DNA of 25,661 nt from CAZBWE01 sp964568985 (GCA_964568985.1 CAZMSP010000017.1:1-25661); one strand, 5' to 3'. Positions 7,158 through 17,270 are shown, counted from the stretch's first letter. Translations and numbers: made by a program. The notes: generated from the letters alone by a model not told the origin.

Positions 7158-10100
7158 ATGAAACGGCACATTCTGATTAGTTTAGTAATTTTATTGTCTA
7201 TAATAGAAACTTCCGCTCTATCGGCGGATATAAGAGTTCCAGATAGGAACTATCCCACAATTCAATCTGGTATCGATGCTGCTGTTAATGGTGATACGGT
7301 AGTTGTTGAACCGGGTATCTACACAGGCCCCGGCAACGTTGATCTGGATTTTAAGGGAAAGGCTATCACCCTAACAAGCTGGATAAATCCTGCCTACCCT
7401 AATTGGGATGTCGTTGCTGACACGGTCATCGACTGCGGTGGCAGCAGATACACGCCACATCGGGCTTTTTACTTTCACGGCCACGAAGGCGCAAATAGTA
7501 AAGTTCTGGGATTTACCATTAGAAACGGTTACTTTGTCGACCCCAATGCCATTGGTGAAAATGGGGATTACGGTGCTTATCCTCCTGTTCCCTATGAGTC
7601 CATTGAGATTGACCCCAATGGCATCCCACGCGCAGAAAGAGGTCAAGAATCTCCTTTTGGTTATGGTTATGGCGGTGGAATTTTATGCGAGAATTCAAGC
7701 TCACCGACCATACAGTACTGTGTGATAACAAACTGTACCGTCACTGGTGGCCAGGGTGGTGATGGTGCCGCCGGCCAATGGGGCACGTGGTCCTATCAAC
7801 CGCCTGACCCCCTTGACATCACCAGTCCCGACCCCAATGTAGACCCGGCAGATGTCGGTGATGGCCAGTGGGGTGGCCACGGAGGTGATGGCTGGGGAAT
7901 CGGCTATGGCGGATGTATCGCCTGTCTGGATAGTAGTAGCCCATTTATCAGTGACTGTATTATAAAGGATAATATCGCCCGAGGTGGCTGTGGCGGAAAC
8001 GGTGGAAACGGTGGTTACGCTGCAGGAACACCACCTGCTTACAACCAGGGAAATGAAAGTTTCGGTGGAGAGGCCGGGATTAGCTATGGTGACGGTATCG
8101 GTGGAGGTATCTACTGTGAAAACAAAAGTTCACCAACCATCGTGAATTGCGAATTCATCAACAACATCGCCACGACAGGTGCCAGAGCAGCGGGCGGTTT
8201 GCGAGGCCAGGGCAACTCAATGTCTGCACCGACTGGCCCTGCTCAAGACGGCAACGATAGCTTTGTGTATTCTTTTGGTGGTGTTGCCGGGGGTGCGGCC
8301 TATTACAGCTTCCTCTCGAATGCAGACTTTAACAACTGTACATTCACCAATAACAAGGCCTACGAAGCCTACGTATTTTTCAGCCCCTTATTTGGATTAG
8401 AGGAAGATATTTCAGCATACACCATAGGTGGCGCTCTGTATTCCGATATAGGTAGGACCGTTACTCTCAATACCTGCGACTTTATAAACAACGCAGGTGG
8501 TGCAGTCTATTGCAACTCGAACTGCACAGTGGATATCAACAATTGCTCATTTAAGGCCAACTCTGACCTCAGCGATGGCGACGATCTTCAGTATGATACC
8601 GGTCGCGACTTTGGTTCTGGCGGTGCTATCTACATTGGTTCTGGCGGCACCGCAAAAATCCAAAATTGTTTTTTCAGCGGCAATTTAACTAAAAATGACG
8701 GTGGCGCTTTGAAAAGCAAAAGTAATGTCACGCTCAATAACTGTTCATTCGGTAACAATACTGCTGAGAACGGCTGGGGTGGCGCAGCTGATCTTTATAC
8801 ATCCTCTACAAAATTGACAATAGATGTCAATAACTGCAGCTTTTCCGGAAATCAGGCACCACTTGGCGGAGGTTTCTCTTCTGACAATTTCCAAAAAGCC
8901 ACATTTACTGATTGTTATTTTTTCGGCAACACCGCCGAAGAAGGTGGTGGCCTGCACCTGGTAAATGGAGACGTCACTATTGATGGGGGCATCGTCAAAA
9001 GCAATACTGCAACAGACGGCTATGGCGGCGGCCTGCATTGTAGATCCACTAAAGCAAATATCCAACACTGTACTTTTATAGATAATCTTGCCTACGGTGT
9101 TTTTCCAAGCGGCGGCTCCGGCGCCGCAATCGATTTAGAAGGGGCCTCTACGCATCGGGTTTTTAACTGCCTTCTAACGGGCAACTCTGCAGCTGTTGAT
9201 GGTGGTGCAGTTTACTGCTTCCAGGCATCTCCTGAAATCAGCAACTGCACATTCGATGACGACTTCGCCGGTGGTTATGGTGGCGCAATATTCTCCAGCT
9301 GGGATTCGCTGCCTGAAATTACTAACTGCATATTCCAGAACTGCGACAGTCATGCAATACATGAGGAGGATTACGGTGGTGGTGCAAACGCAACATACTG
9401 TTTATTCTATAGCAATCCCGACTACGACTACTATGAATCTGACGAACCCCCAGGCTATAATTTTGATAGTGTTGCCGATCCGAACGGTAACTTCAACAAA
9501 GACCCTCTTTTTGTAAATAGTTACCTTGGTGGTTATTATCTAAGTCAGTCTCCCCCGCAGGCACCACCTGATAGTCCGGCCGTAGACAGTGGCCTCGGCA
9601 CGGCTCTAAGCCTCGGGTTAGATACATATACAACCAGAACAGACAGTGTCGGCGACGAGCCAAACAGCCTCGTCGATAGAGGTTATCATTACCGCCTAAT
9701 CACTGATGTTATGACCTACCAGTTAACAGCAAGAGTCGTTGGCGGTCACGGTGCGGTTGTGCCAACCTCGCCGGAACCCGTTGATTACGACCCGGTCACC
9801 GATACTTACACCTATTACGTCGGTACAGTTGTAACACTTACCGCCGCGCCGAATGCTGGCTGGCTGATTAAAGCTTGGAACGGGACCGAAGGCGACACCT
9901 CCACCGACGTAATCAACACTGTCATTATGAACTTGGATAAGACTGTTACTGTCGAGTTCAAACAAGAGAGAACTCTTATAGTTGCTGTCGGTGGCGGCGA
10001 GTACGGCTATTACTCTGATATTCAGGACGCAGTTTTTGATGCAAACGATGGCGATACGATTGTAGTTTACGCCGGCACTTATTACAGTGGATACCTCGGC

Positions 10101-13100
10101 CGGGCACTTGTAGTGGACAGGTCTGTTCTTATCACATCCAGAAATCCTGACGACCCCTGCTGCGTGGCGGAAACAATTATTGATGGATACATCGGAACCA
10201 ATCCATGGCACAATAACGGCGTAACGTTTTCGTCTAATGCCGGTGTCGGTGCCGTTCTAAACGGCTTTACAATCCAGAACTGTGGCGGAAGTGCGCTAAA
10301 CGCTCTACCCGGCAGGCGGGATTGGGGTCATCCTAACGGCTACGATGGTGGATGTCTTGAAGGCCCTGCAATGTTCATTGAGCCAGGAGCCAATCCCACT
10401 ATCAAAAACTGTGTGCTCAGAGATAACTGGATTCTCGGCGGAAACGGCGGAGACGGTGTGATTGCTACAGGGTCACCTGGAAATCTGAATGCAGGTCGAG
10501 GTGGCTGGGGTGGCTGGGCACGCGGCGGAGCCATATATTGCGCTCCCGATAGCAGCGCGACATTTATAAACTGCCGGATTATTGATAATACAGCCATTGG
10601 CGGCGATGGCGGCGATGGCGGCGATGGTGTTGCTGAGCCTGGCGGCATGGAAAACTACGGAGGCAACTGGAGCAGAGCTGGAAGTCTTGACTCGCCAGCT
10701 TGGGACATCGACCCTTATAGCTCTGATAGAATTCCAATAATCGACGGCCGACATCTCTGGGAACTCTGGGAATGGGATGATGCGTTATATTACGCACTTT
10801 ACTATTACTATAACTACTGGGACCTCGATAGGAATTCCTATTTCGGTGACTATCGATGGTACTCTGGAAGCGGAGGAGGCGCATATTGTGATATTGGCAG
10901 TAATATTACTTTTATACATTGCGAAATCAGCGGAAATATTGCTCAGGGTGGCATGAGCGGACAAGGCGGCGAAGAGTTCTATAGCAGAAGGCCAATAGAA
11001 CCTTTAGTACCCTATGAGATACCAACTTTTGGCGGTGGCGTCTATTGTGCTGCTGAGGCCACAGTGGTGTTCACCGAATGTACAATAACTGACAATATTT
11101 CTTCACCGCCGGTATTTGTCGTCCCGGCCAATCCAAGCAGTGGACTAAGACACCGTCGTACCCCTTATCTCGGTCATGGCGGCGGGGTATGTGCTGAAGA
11201 TACGGCTAACATAATATTTACTGACTGTCAATTCAGCGAAAATAAAGCTCCTGTGGGCGGTGGAATACACTGGGCAGATGCAAATCCAGATATCAACGAC
11301 TGTAACTTCACATCTAATTCGGCATTTCACGGTGGCGGATTGTTTGGAGAACATGGCCCGGCTACTATAACCAACTGCAATATTACTAATAATGAAGCCG
11401 TTTCAGAAGCAATGGACCCTGATAATTATGAGGAAACACTTGGTGCTGGTGGCGGTATGCATTTATGGGCAGCAGATGTGAACATAATGAATTGCAATAT
11501 CAGCAACAATCAGGCTGAGACTTCCGGAGGTGGCGTGTATTTAGGCGGAGAAAACACTCCTTTACTTTTCAATTGTTTGATAACCGACAACTCTGCCGGC
11601 AGAGACGGCGGCGGTGTTTCAGCCAGCGAGTATTCGGATGTCAACCTCGTCAATTGTACAATCGCAGATAACACAGCTCTGGAATATGGTGGTGGCCTGT
11701 ACTGCTCATATTACAGTTACGTTAATATCGTTAACGGCATCATCTGGGACAACTTGGGTAGCATTGATACTCAGGGTTCACAACTTGCCATTGGCACCGG
11801 CTTTGCGTATGACCCAGGACCATCAACTATTACTGTTTCATACTCAGATATTATGGGTTGGCAAGATCCATTCGATGCTAACTGGGTTGACCCTAATTCG
11901 GTCTTCGTCGATATAAACTGTACTTTGAATTGGGACTTCAGCAGTGTCATCGATGAGGACCCGCTCTTTATTGCCGGTTATTATCTAAGTCAAGTTGCTG
12001 CTGACCAGCCAGTCGAAAGCAATTGTGTCGATGGTGGAGGCGATCTATCCGCTAACCTCGGCTTGGACACCTATACCACCAGAACTGACAGCGAACCAGA
12101 CGACGGCAAAGTAGATATGGGTTATCATTACAGGCTTTTCAGCGTACCTCAGTACCACTTAACTATTGAGGCGATTGGTGTCGACATAATTGAGCCTGAC
12201 ATTTCTGACCCCCTCTATGATGGTTTCTACGACTGGTATACAACTGTCCCACTGAAAATTGGCACTTACGATTCGAATTATTATCAGATCCAGTGGGAAG
12301 GCACCGATGATGACAGTCTAAGCGGGCCAGACAATACTGTAACAATGGGTAGTGACAAGACTGTTACTGTCCGGCTTGTAAAGACTAAATACGACCTGAC
12401 AATCATGGTAGATGGCGGAAACGGACGGCTCTTTGCGGAATGGGATGAGGTGAGTATCGAGGACCCCTGCACATACCCAGTCAATTTCGGTACTGTTGTG
12501 GAGCTTACAGCTGAGCCAGGTGGAGGTTATAGGGTCAAAAGATGGAGTGGCACTGATGACGATGCTTCTCGTGACCCTGAAAATAAAGTAACTATGAATG
12601 ACAACAAAATTGTTCACGTGGAGTTTGGGCCGCCTCTTTCCATCGCTGTTCCCACAGATTATGCGACGATACAGGACGCAATTTTTGCAGCCCAAGAGGG
12701 TGATACGATTGTTGTTTGCCCAGGCACCTATTATGGCCCCGGAATCGGATTAGGCAAATCTGTTACTATCAGGTCCGAGCATCCTGACAAACCTAGCTGT
12801 GTAGCGGAAACAATAATTGATAGAACAGGATATGCCAACCGCGCTTTCACTATAACTAATGGTGCAAATGGAGCTGTTCTAAATGGCTTGACTATACAGA
12901 ACTGTCGTTGGTATGTCCTTGATGGTGATGACGGTGACAGGACCGTGGGCCATCCCAATGGTGAGGATGGCTGGCCAGCTGAAGGTTCCGCACTTTACAT
13001 CTATTCAGGTGTCAACTGTACCATCAAAAACTGTACATTCAGAGATAACTGGATTCGTGGTGGCCACGGTGGCAATGGTGTTAGTGCTACTGACATTGAG

Positions 13101-15842
13101 AATGCCAGCCGAGGCGGCTGGGGTGCCTGGGCGCGCGGTGGAGCAATATACTGCGGCCCTGCCAGTGCTGTAGAATTTATAAATTGTAATATTATTGATA
13201 ATACGGCCGTTGGCGGCAATGGCGGCGATGGCGGAAACTATCAAGAGGATGGCGGCTTAGCTAACCATGGAGGAAACTGGAGTGCAGCCGGAGAATTTAA
13301 CATAGATCCTAACAAACTTGGTATATCGACAGAAGATTGGGTAGATGGCGACCTCTGGACAGTCTGGCAATGGGATTGGGCGCCTTATTTCTGGGCCAAC
13401 TATGGGCAGCCCGAGAGGACTTCCTACATCGGCGATTACCGATGGTACTCTGGATATGGCGGTGGTGTGTACTGTGATGTAAATTCCGCAATTGATTTTA
13501 ACAACTGCACTATCAGTGGGAATATTGCTCAGGGCGGTATGAGCGGTGAAGGCGGTGATAGAGAAGGCGAAAACCCTGAGCCGGAATTCAGCTACGAAAT
13601 ACCGAGCTACGGAGGTGGCGTATATTGCTCAGCCGGGTCGTCTGTAACATTTAGGGGCTGTACAATAACAGACAACATTTCCTCGCCAAGTGGACCAATG
13701 TATCGTATCGACCCTTATATTGGTAATGGTGGCGGTGTTTGTGCTGAAAATACCGCTTCGGTAATATTTACCGACACCACAATAAGCGAAAATGAAGCTT
13801 CCCTTGGTGCTGGAGCATTCTGGTCGAGTGCAAATCCGAGCCTGATTGACTGCAATATCGCGGATAATCAGGCACTTATCGGCGGCGGTGTATATTTCGC
13901 CGACGGTTCAGGTCAAATTGTCAGAAGTGATTTCAAAAGAAATGACGCTAATGGGCCAGTTGGTCTAGGTGGTGGAATATATTGCAGTGATGCCGATGCT
14001 CTGATTATTGACTGCGATATAGGTCATAATGATGCAAACAGCTCTGGCGGTGGAGTCTATATGTCAGGTGGTGTGGCGTTGTTTAAAAATTGCTTGATAA
14101 CCAACAACCAAGCAGGTTGTGATGGCGGCGGTATTTCCATTAATTGGTACGCTAAGCCACTTGTCACAAATTGCTCATTTGTCAGCAATGCGGCGCCGGG
14201 GACCTTTGGTGAGCCGGGTAATACCGGCTTCGGCGGCGGCCTTTTCTGCTCGTACGAAAGCAAAACCGAAGTTATCGACAGCATATTCTGGGATAACTAT
14301 GCTTTAAGAGGTGTTGAAGCTGCAGTATTTACCGGCTTTGAATTTAGCACGGGGCCGTCGATTCTTACTATCGCTTATAGCGATGTCAAGGGTGGAACGG
14401 CAGGTATCTATAGAGATACAGGCTGTACCCTGAACTATGATGGAGCGACCAATATCGACTTAGACCCACTGTTTGCAAACGGGTTGCTCGGTAATTACTA
14501 TCTCAGTCAAACCGACCCCGGTCAGTCACAGAATAGCCCCTGCGTCGATGCTGGAAGTGACCTGGTAGGTAATCTTGATATGGCCGTAGGTTATCTTGAT
14601 ATGAGCAGATATACCACTCGTACCGACGGAGAATTAGACAGGGGCATCGTTGATATGGGCTATCATTATACCTCACCGCTGGAAGCATGCGGTTTCTGCA
14701 ACTTTTTCGATAAAGACCCAAATGGTAACTCACAAGGCCTCATCGACTTCAAAGACTTTGCGATGTTTGCATTGCAATGGCTAAAAGAAGGTTGCTCCGG
14801 CGGCAATGACTGGTGCGGCGGTGCAGACTTTACAATCGATACTTATGTTGATACCTATGACCTGGTCTACTTTGTTAAATGCTGGCTTGCTGAAGATACT
14901 ATGGGTCCGGTTCCTAATCCAAGCGAATGGGAGACACCACCTTTCCAAACATCACCGACGTCTATCATGATGGAGGCAAGAGAAGCGATTGATGGCTGGG
15001 GCTGGGACGTCCAGTACTGGTTCGAGCGAATGCCTCTCGGCGAGCCGAACAGCGACTGGCGGGATAGTCCAACATGGCAAGACACAGACGTTACTTATGG
15101 AATCATATATAGCTACAGGGTAAAGGCAAAAGATAAATTGGGCAATGAAACTGAATGGTCTGACATAGAATATGCCGGCGAATATGATACTACGCATCCG
15201 ACACCTGAGCCATACATAAACAGCATCCAGGCAGATTCGCAAACTCAGGTTTCAATGACTGCTTCGCCCACCTGGGATTACAGTGGCGTAGTAGAGTATT
15301 ATTTCGATTGTGGTACTCTTGGCGGGCACGATAGCGGCTGGATAGATGTGAATAGCTATGTGGATGCAAACCTCGAATCCGATACTACATACGCCTACAG
15401 AGTCCAGGCCAGGGACCCTTACGATAACAACACCAACTGGTCAAGTTGGGAGTATGTAACCACTCTTATTGCGCCGGAAGCAAATAAACCGACACCTAAT
15501 CCGATGGAATGGGACGACGATTTGGATGAGTATGGCTTTGATGGCAGACCACATGAATACACTCCCACCGGAGATTGGCTTAATTACTGGGTCATTATGA
15601 GAGCGGACCAGTATACCACGGATGATAGTGGATCCTGGGATTTTCAATTTGATTGCGTGCATGGTGGCGATTTTGACACCGATTGGATTCATTTTGATGC
15701 ACCGCCTTACCTGTATACAATCCGCGTAGGCCAATCAAACCAATCCCTCTGTTTCCGTGTCAGGGCACGTGATATGTACGGCAACAAGACCGACTGGTCG
15801 GATGAGGATGATGGGTGGATGATATTGCTATCATCTCCTTAG
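7158..15842 (+). CDS. Giant secreted multi-module right-handed beta-helix protein with InlB-like repeats, dockerin-like segment and FN3-like C-terminus
   Basis: 2894 aa with a signal peptide (MKRHILISLVILLSIIETSA). Three homologous beta-helix modules each open with a YxTIQxxIxAAxxGDTVVVxPGTY block (about residues 25, 939 and 1827). They run through many N-C-x-I/F-x-x-N rungs with GGGxYC turns and close with DPLF...YYLSQ...YTTRTD...GYHY (near 846, 1660 and 2508). Between them lie InlB-like repeats of about 80 aa (about 853-934, then a pair at 1665-1825) with WxGT and VTMxxDKTVTVxF motifs. A dockerin-like segment follows at about 2510-2583, then three FN3-like domains to the C-terminus sharing YRVxARDxxGNxTxWS. 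No LPXTG, PEP-CTERM or type IX tail is visible. Beta-helix proteins of this kind include polysaccharide lyases and adhesins; no catalytic residues can be assigned, so function is open. The secretin gene precedes it and a terminator follows. Confidence 0.85.
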   Translation: MKRHILISLVILLSIIETSALSADIRVPDRNYPTIQSGIDAAVNGDTVVVEPGIYTGPGNVDLDFKGKAITLTSWINPAYPNWDVVADTVIDCGGSRYTPHRAFYFHGHEGANSKVLGFTIRNGYFVDPNAIGENGDYGAYPPVPYESIEIDPNGIPRAERGQESPFGYGYGGGILCENSSSPTIQYCVITNCTVTGGQGGDGAAGQWGTWSYQPPDPLDITSPDPNVDPADVGDGQWGGHGGDGWGIGYGGCIACLDSSSPFISDCIIKDNIARGGCGGNGGNGGYAAGTPPAYNQGNESFGGEAGISYGDGIGGGIYCENKSSPTIVNCEFINNIATTGARAAGGLRGQGNSMSAPTGPAQDGNDSFVYSFGGVAGGAAYYSFLSNADFNNCTFTNNKAYEAYVFFSPLFGLEEDISAYTIGGALYSDIGRTVTLNTCDFINNAGGAVYCNSNCTVDINNCSFKANSDLSDGDDLQYDTGRDFGSGGAIYIGSGGTAKIQNCFFSGNLTKNDGGALKSKSNVTLNNCSFGNNTAENGWGGAADLYTSSTKLTIDVNNCSFSGNQAPLGGGFSSDNFQKATFTDCYFFGNTAEEGGGLHLVNGDVTIDGGIVKSNTATDGYGGGLHCRSTKANIQHCTFIDNLAYGVFPSGGSGAAIDLEGASTHRVFNCLLTGNSAAVDGGAVYCFQASPEISNCTFDDDFAGGYGGAIFSSWDSLPEITNCIFQNCDSHAIHEEDYGGGANATYCLFYSNPDYDYYESDEPPGYNFDSVADPNGNFNKDPLFVNSYLGGYYLSQSPPQAPPDSPAVDSGLGTALSLGLDTYTTRTDSVGDEPNSLVDRGYHYRLITDVMTYQLTARVVGGHGAVVPTSPEPVDYDPVTDTYTYYVGTVVTLTAAPNAGWLIKAWNGTEGDTSTDVINTVIMNLDKTVTVEFKQERTLIVAVGGGEYGYYSDIQDAVFDANDGDTIVVYAGTYYSGYLGRALVVDRSVLITSRNPDDPCCVAETIIDGYIGTNPWHNNGVTFSSNAGVGAVLNGFTIQNCGGSALNALPGRRDWGHPNGYDGGCLEGPAMFIEPGANPTIKNCVLRDNWILGGNGGDGVIATGSPGNLNAGRGGWGGWARGGAIYCAPDSSATFINCRIIDNTAIGGDGGDGGDGVAEPGGMENYGGNWSRAGSLDSPAWDIDPYSSDRIPIIDGRHLWELWEWDDALYYALYYYYNYWDLDRNSYFGDYRWYSGSGGGAYCDIGSNITFIHCEISGNIAQGGMSGQGGEEFYSRRPIEPLVPYEIPTFGGGVYCAAEATVVFTECTITDNISSPPVFVVPANPSSGLRHRRTPYLGHGGGVCAEDTANIIFTDCQFSENKAPVGGGIHWADANPDINDCNFTSNSAFHGGGLFGEHGPATITNCNITNNEAVSEAMDPDNYEETLGAGGGMHLWAADVNIMNCNISNNQAETSGGGVYLGGENTPLLFNCLITDNSAGRDGGGVSASEYSDVNLVNCTIADNTALEYGGGLYCSYYSYVNIVNGIIWDNLGSIDTQGSQLAIGTGFAYDPGPSTITVSYSDIMGWQDPFDANWVDPNSVFVDINCTLNWDFSSVIDEDPLFIAGYYLSQVAADQPVESNCVDGGGDLSANLGLDTYTTRTDSEPDDGKVDMGYHYRLFSVPQYHLTIEAIGVDIIEPDISDPLYDGFYDWYTTVPLKIGTYDSNYYQIQWEGTDDDSLSGPDNTVTMGSDKTVTVRLVKTKYDLTIMVDGGNGRLFAEWDEVSIEDPCTYPVNFGTVVELTAEPGGGYRVKRWSGTDDDASRDPENKVTMNDNKIVHVEFGPPLSIAVPTDYATIQDAIFAAQEGDTIVVCPGTYYGPGIGLGKSVTIRSEHPDKPSCVAETIIDRTGYANRAFTITNGANGAVLNGLTIQNCRWYVLDGDDGDRTVGHPNGEDGWPAEGSALYIYSGVNCTIKNCTFRDNWIRGGHGGNGVSATDIENASRGGWGAWARGGAIYCGPASAVEFINCNIIDNTAVGGNGGDGGNYQEDGGLANHGGNWSAAGEFNIDPNKLGISTEDWVDGDLWTVWQWDWAPYFWANYGQPERTSYIGDYRWYSGYGGGVYCDVNSAIDFNNCTISGNIAQGGMSGEGGDREGENPEPEFSYEIPSYGGGVYCSAGSSVTFRGCTITDNISSPSGPMYRIDPYIGNGGGVCAENTASVIFTDTTISENEASLGAGAFWSSANPSLIDCNIADNQALIGGGVYFADGSGQIVRSDFKRNDANGPVGLGGGIYCSDADALIIDCDIGHNDANSSGGGVYMSGGVALFKNCLITNNQAGCDGGGISINWYAKPLVTNCSFVSNAAPGTFGEPGNTGFGGGLFCSYESKTEVIDSIFWDNYALRGVEAAVFTGFEFSTGPSILTIAYSDVKGGTAGIYRDTGCTLNYDGATNIDLDPLFANGLLGNYYLSQTDPGQSQNSPCVDAGSDLVGNLDMAVGYLDMSRYTTRTDGELDRGIVDMGYHYTSPLEACGFCNFFDKDPNGNSQGLIDFKDFAMFALQWLKEGCSGGNDWCGGADFTIDTYVDTYDLVYFVKCWLAEDTMGPVPNPSEWETPPFQTSPTSIMMEAREAIDGWGWDVQYWFERMPLGEPNSDWRDSPTWQDTDVTYGIIYSYRVKAKDKLGNETEWSDIEYAGEYDTTHPTPEPYINSIQADSQTQVSMTASPTWDYSGVVEYYFDCGTLGGHDSGWIDVNSYVDANLESDTTYAYRVQARDPYDNNTNWSSWEYVTTLIAPEANKPTPNPMEWDDDLDEYGFDGRPHEYTPTGDWLNYWVIMRADQYTTDDSGSWDFQFDCVHGGDFDTDWIHFDAPPYLYTIRVGQSNQSLCFRVRARDMYGNKTDWSDEDDGWMILLSSP
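9976..12135 (+). repeat. Internal beta-helix module 2 (paralogous to module 3)
   Basis: Encodes the second helix module. It shares an ordered series of segments with module 3, including RDNWI, RGGWGxWARGGAIYC, GDYRWYSGxGGG, SGNIAQGGMSGxGG and CTITDNISSP. Collinearity and the shared non-rung inserts point to duplication of a whole module of roughly 2.1 kb. Confidence 0.85.
12637..14670 (+). repeat. Internal beta-helix module 3 (paralogous to module 2)
   Basis: Third helix module, collinear with module 2 but diverged throughout at the protein level, so the duplication is not very recent. Module 1 (about 7233-9697) shares the opening and closing motifs but not the WARGGAIYC and GDYRWYSG inserts, so it is the more distant copy. 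Confidence 0.85.
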
Positions 15843-15904
15843 ACAGTGAAACCCGCCGTTGTTTTAGCCGCGGTCCGTTTAACGGCTGAAATGGCGATAA
15901 AATG

Positions 15905-15937
15905 AAAAAGCCCCGTTTTTTCTATGCGGGGCTTTTT
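15905..15937. terminator. Bidirectional rho-independent terminator
   Basis: Perfect 11-bp inverted repeat AAAAAGCCCCG (15905-15915) and CGGGGCTTTTT (15927-15937) around an 11-base loop. The GC core with A-tract on one side and T-tract on the other fits termination in both directions. It sits between two convergent genes, the giant protein gene and aroC, whose stop lies 11 bp beyond. Confidence 0.9.
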
Positions 15938-15947
15938 AGTTTGCATT

Positions 15948-17270
15948 TCATTTGGCCTTTAGTGTCTGGTATCCGTAGTGTAGAAGCAGATGGTCAAGTA
16001 TCACCATAGCCGTGTAGTTTTCAGCGACGGGCCAGATGCGGCCTACAATCGTAGCGTCGCGCCTTGTAATAGCAGCCAGCTCTTTATTTTCCAGTGTATA
16101 TTTGTCAATTGTCTTCTGCTGTTTGTCAATTGTAGGAGTGGGCTTGACTGTAAGGCGGACAATGATGGGCTGGCCTGTAGAAAGACCTCCTGTAATACCG
16201 CCTGCATTATTTGATTCGAAAATAACCTTGCCGTCTTTAGCGTGCATCTGGTCATTATTCTGGCTGCCTGTCATATCCTTGACGGCGATACCGGCACCGA
16301 CTTCGACGGCCTTGACCGCTCCGATACCTAACATTTTGCCTAATTCACCATCGAGCTTATAAAAGACCGGCTCGCCCAGACCTGTGGGGACGCCGGTTAC
16401 GATGACCTCGACCTGGCCGCCTGCTGAATCGCCTGTGGCGGATATTTTGTTGCAGGCATCGGTCATCGCCTGCGCTGCCTGGATATCCGGACAGTTCACG
16501 ATATGATGGACACCATATTTGTCCTTAATTTTCTCAGGACTTAGCTTTGGTGCCTTTTTGCGTATTTCGTCGATTTCTTTTTCAACCTCGGCTAAGACCT
16601 TTGTTTTTTGAAGAAAACGCATATCCATATTGATACGGCCTTTGACGTAGATTTCCTGATAAAACGGGTCAAGGTCGCATCGCATTTTCTTATACTCATT
16701 GCAATAATGCAATGCCTGTTCGTGAGCGATATCGGGACATCTAACGCCGGCAATTTCCTTGATATAGGCAAAGACTTCGATACCGCATTTTTTCAGAATC
16801 CTTTTGGCTACATAACCAGCGGCAACAATAGTGGAGGTGTAGCGTCCGCTGAAAATACCAGCTCCGATAGCATCATCATCAGGGCCATACTTTATAAACG
16901 AAGCATAGGATGCGTGGCCCGGACGCGGGGTACGATTTGTGTCCTGATATTGCTTGATGTGAATAAAGTGCCGGTCGAGGTTGGGAATCAGAATTACCAG
17001 CGGTGTGCCGTTAGTATGATTTTTGTTACCAGCGTTTTCGATAGTATCTGCTGCGTTCAGGCCGGAATAGATAATCGGAAGGTCTGGTTCCTTCCGCGGG
17101 CTGGATAGCTCATCGGCACCCGGCTTTCTAAGAAGCAAATCACCATAGATTTCCTGCTCGGTCAGTAACATTCCAGGCGGGACACCCTGTATGACAGAAG
17201 TTAAGCCCTCCTGATACGAGCCGCCGGCAACTGTTACCTGAAACATGCGTCCTATGTGACAACCTAACAT
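15948..17270 (-). CDS. aroC: Chorismate synthase, divergent (GESHG His replaced by Tyr)
   Basis: Chorismate synthase turns EPSP into chorismate in the cytosol using reduced FMN. Family blocks are clear: IGRMFQVT at 6-13, VPPGMLLTEQE at 30-40, SGRYT at 141-145, GxPTGLGEPVF at 293-303, GIGAVKAVE at 315-323, SNNAGGITGGLSTGQPI at 353-369, and DHLL near the end. Departures from the canonical enzyme: the GESHG motif reads GGSYQ (17-20), so the first invariant His is Tyr19; the SARET motif is SGRYT; and the late RHDP reads RRDA (403-406). The second invariant His is kept at 119 (RPGHASY). At 440 aa it is longer than the usual 350-390, with extra sequence at about 190-262. An AGGAGA at 17281-17286 supports the ATG at 17270. 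It follows aroA by 51 bp. It may be a functional variant or a reassigned paralogue. Confidence 0.85.
   Translation of the reverse strand: MLGCHIGRMFQVTVAGGSYQEGLTSVIQGVPPGMLLTEQEIYGDLLLRKPGADELSSPRKEPDLPIIYSGLNAADTIENAGNKNHTNGTPLVILIPNLDRHFIHIKQYQDTNRTPRPGHASYASFIKYGPDDDAIGAGIFSGRYTSTIVAAGYVAKRILKKCGIEVFAYIKEIAGVRCPDIAHEQALHYCNEYKKMRCDLDPFYQEIYVKGRINMDMRFLQKTKVLAEVEKEIDEIRKKAPKLSPEKIKDKYGVHHIVNCPDIQAAQAMTDACNKISATGDSAGGQVEVIVTGVPTGLGEPVFYKLDGELGKMLGIGAVKAVEVGAGIAVKDMTGSQNNDQMHAKDGKVIFESNNAGGITGGLSTGQPIIVRLTVKPTPTIDKQQKTIDKYTLENKELAAITRRDATIVGRIWPVAENYTAMVILDHLLLHYGYQTLKAK

Noticed and set aside
9723..10211. Open frame of 162 codons opposite the giant gene
   Set aside because: Antisense to a continuous, motif-rich coding frame; no independent support.
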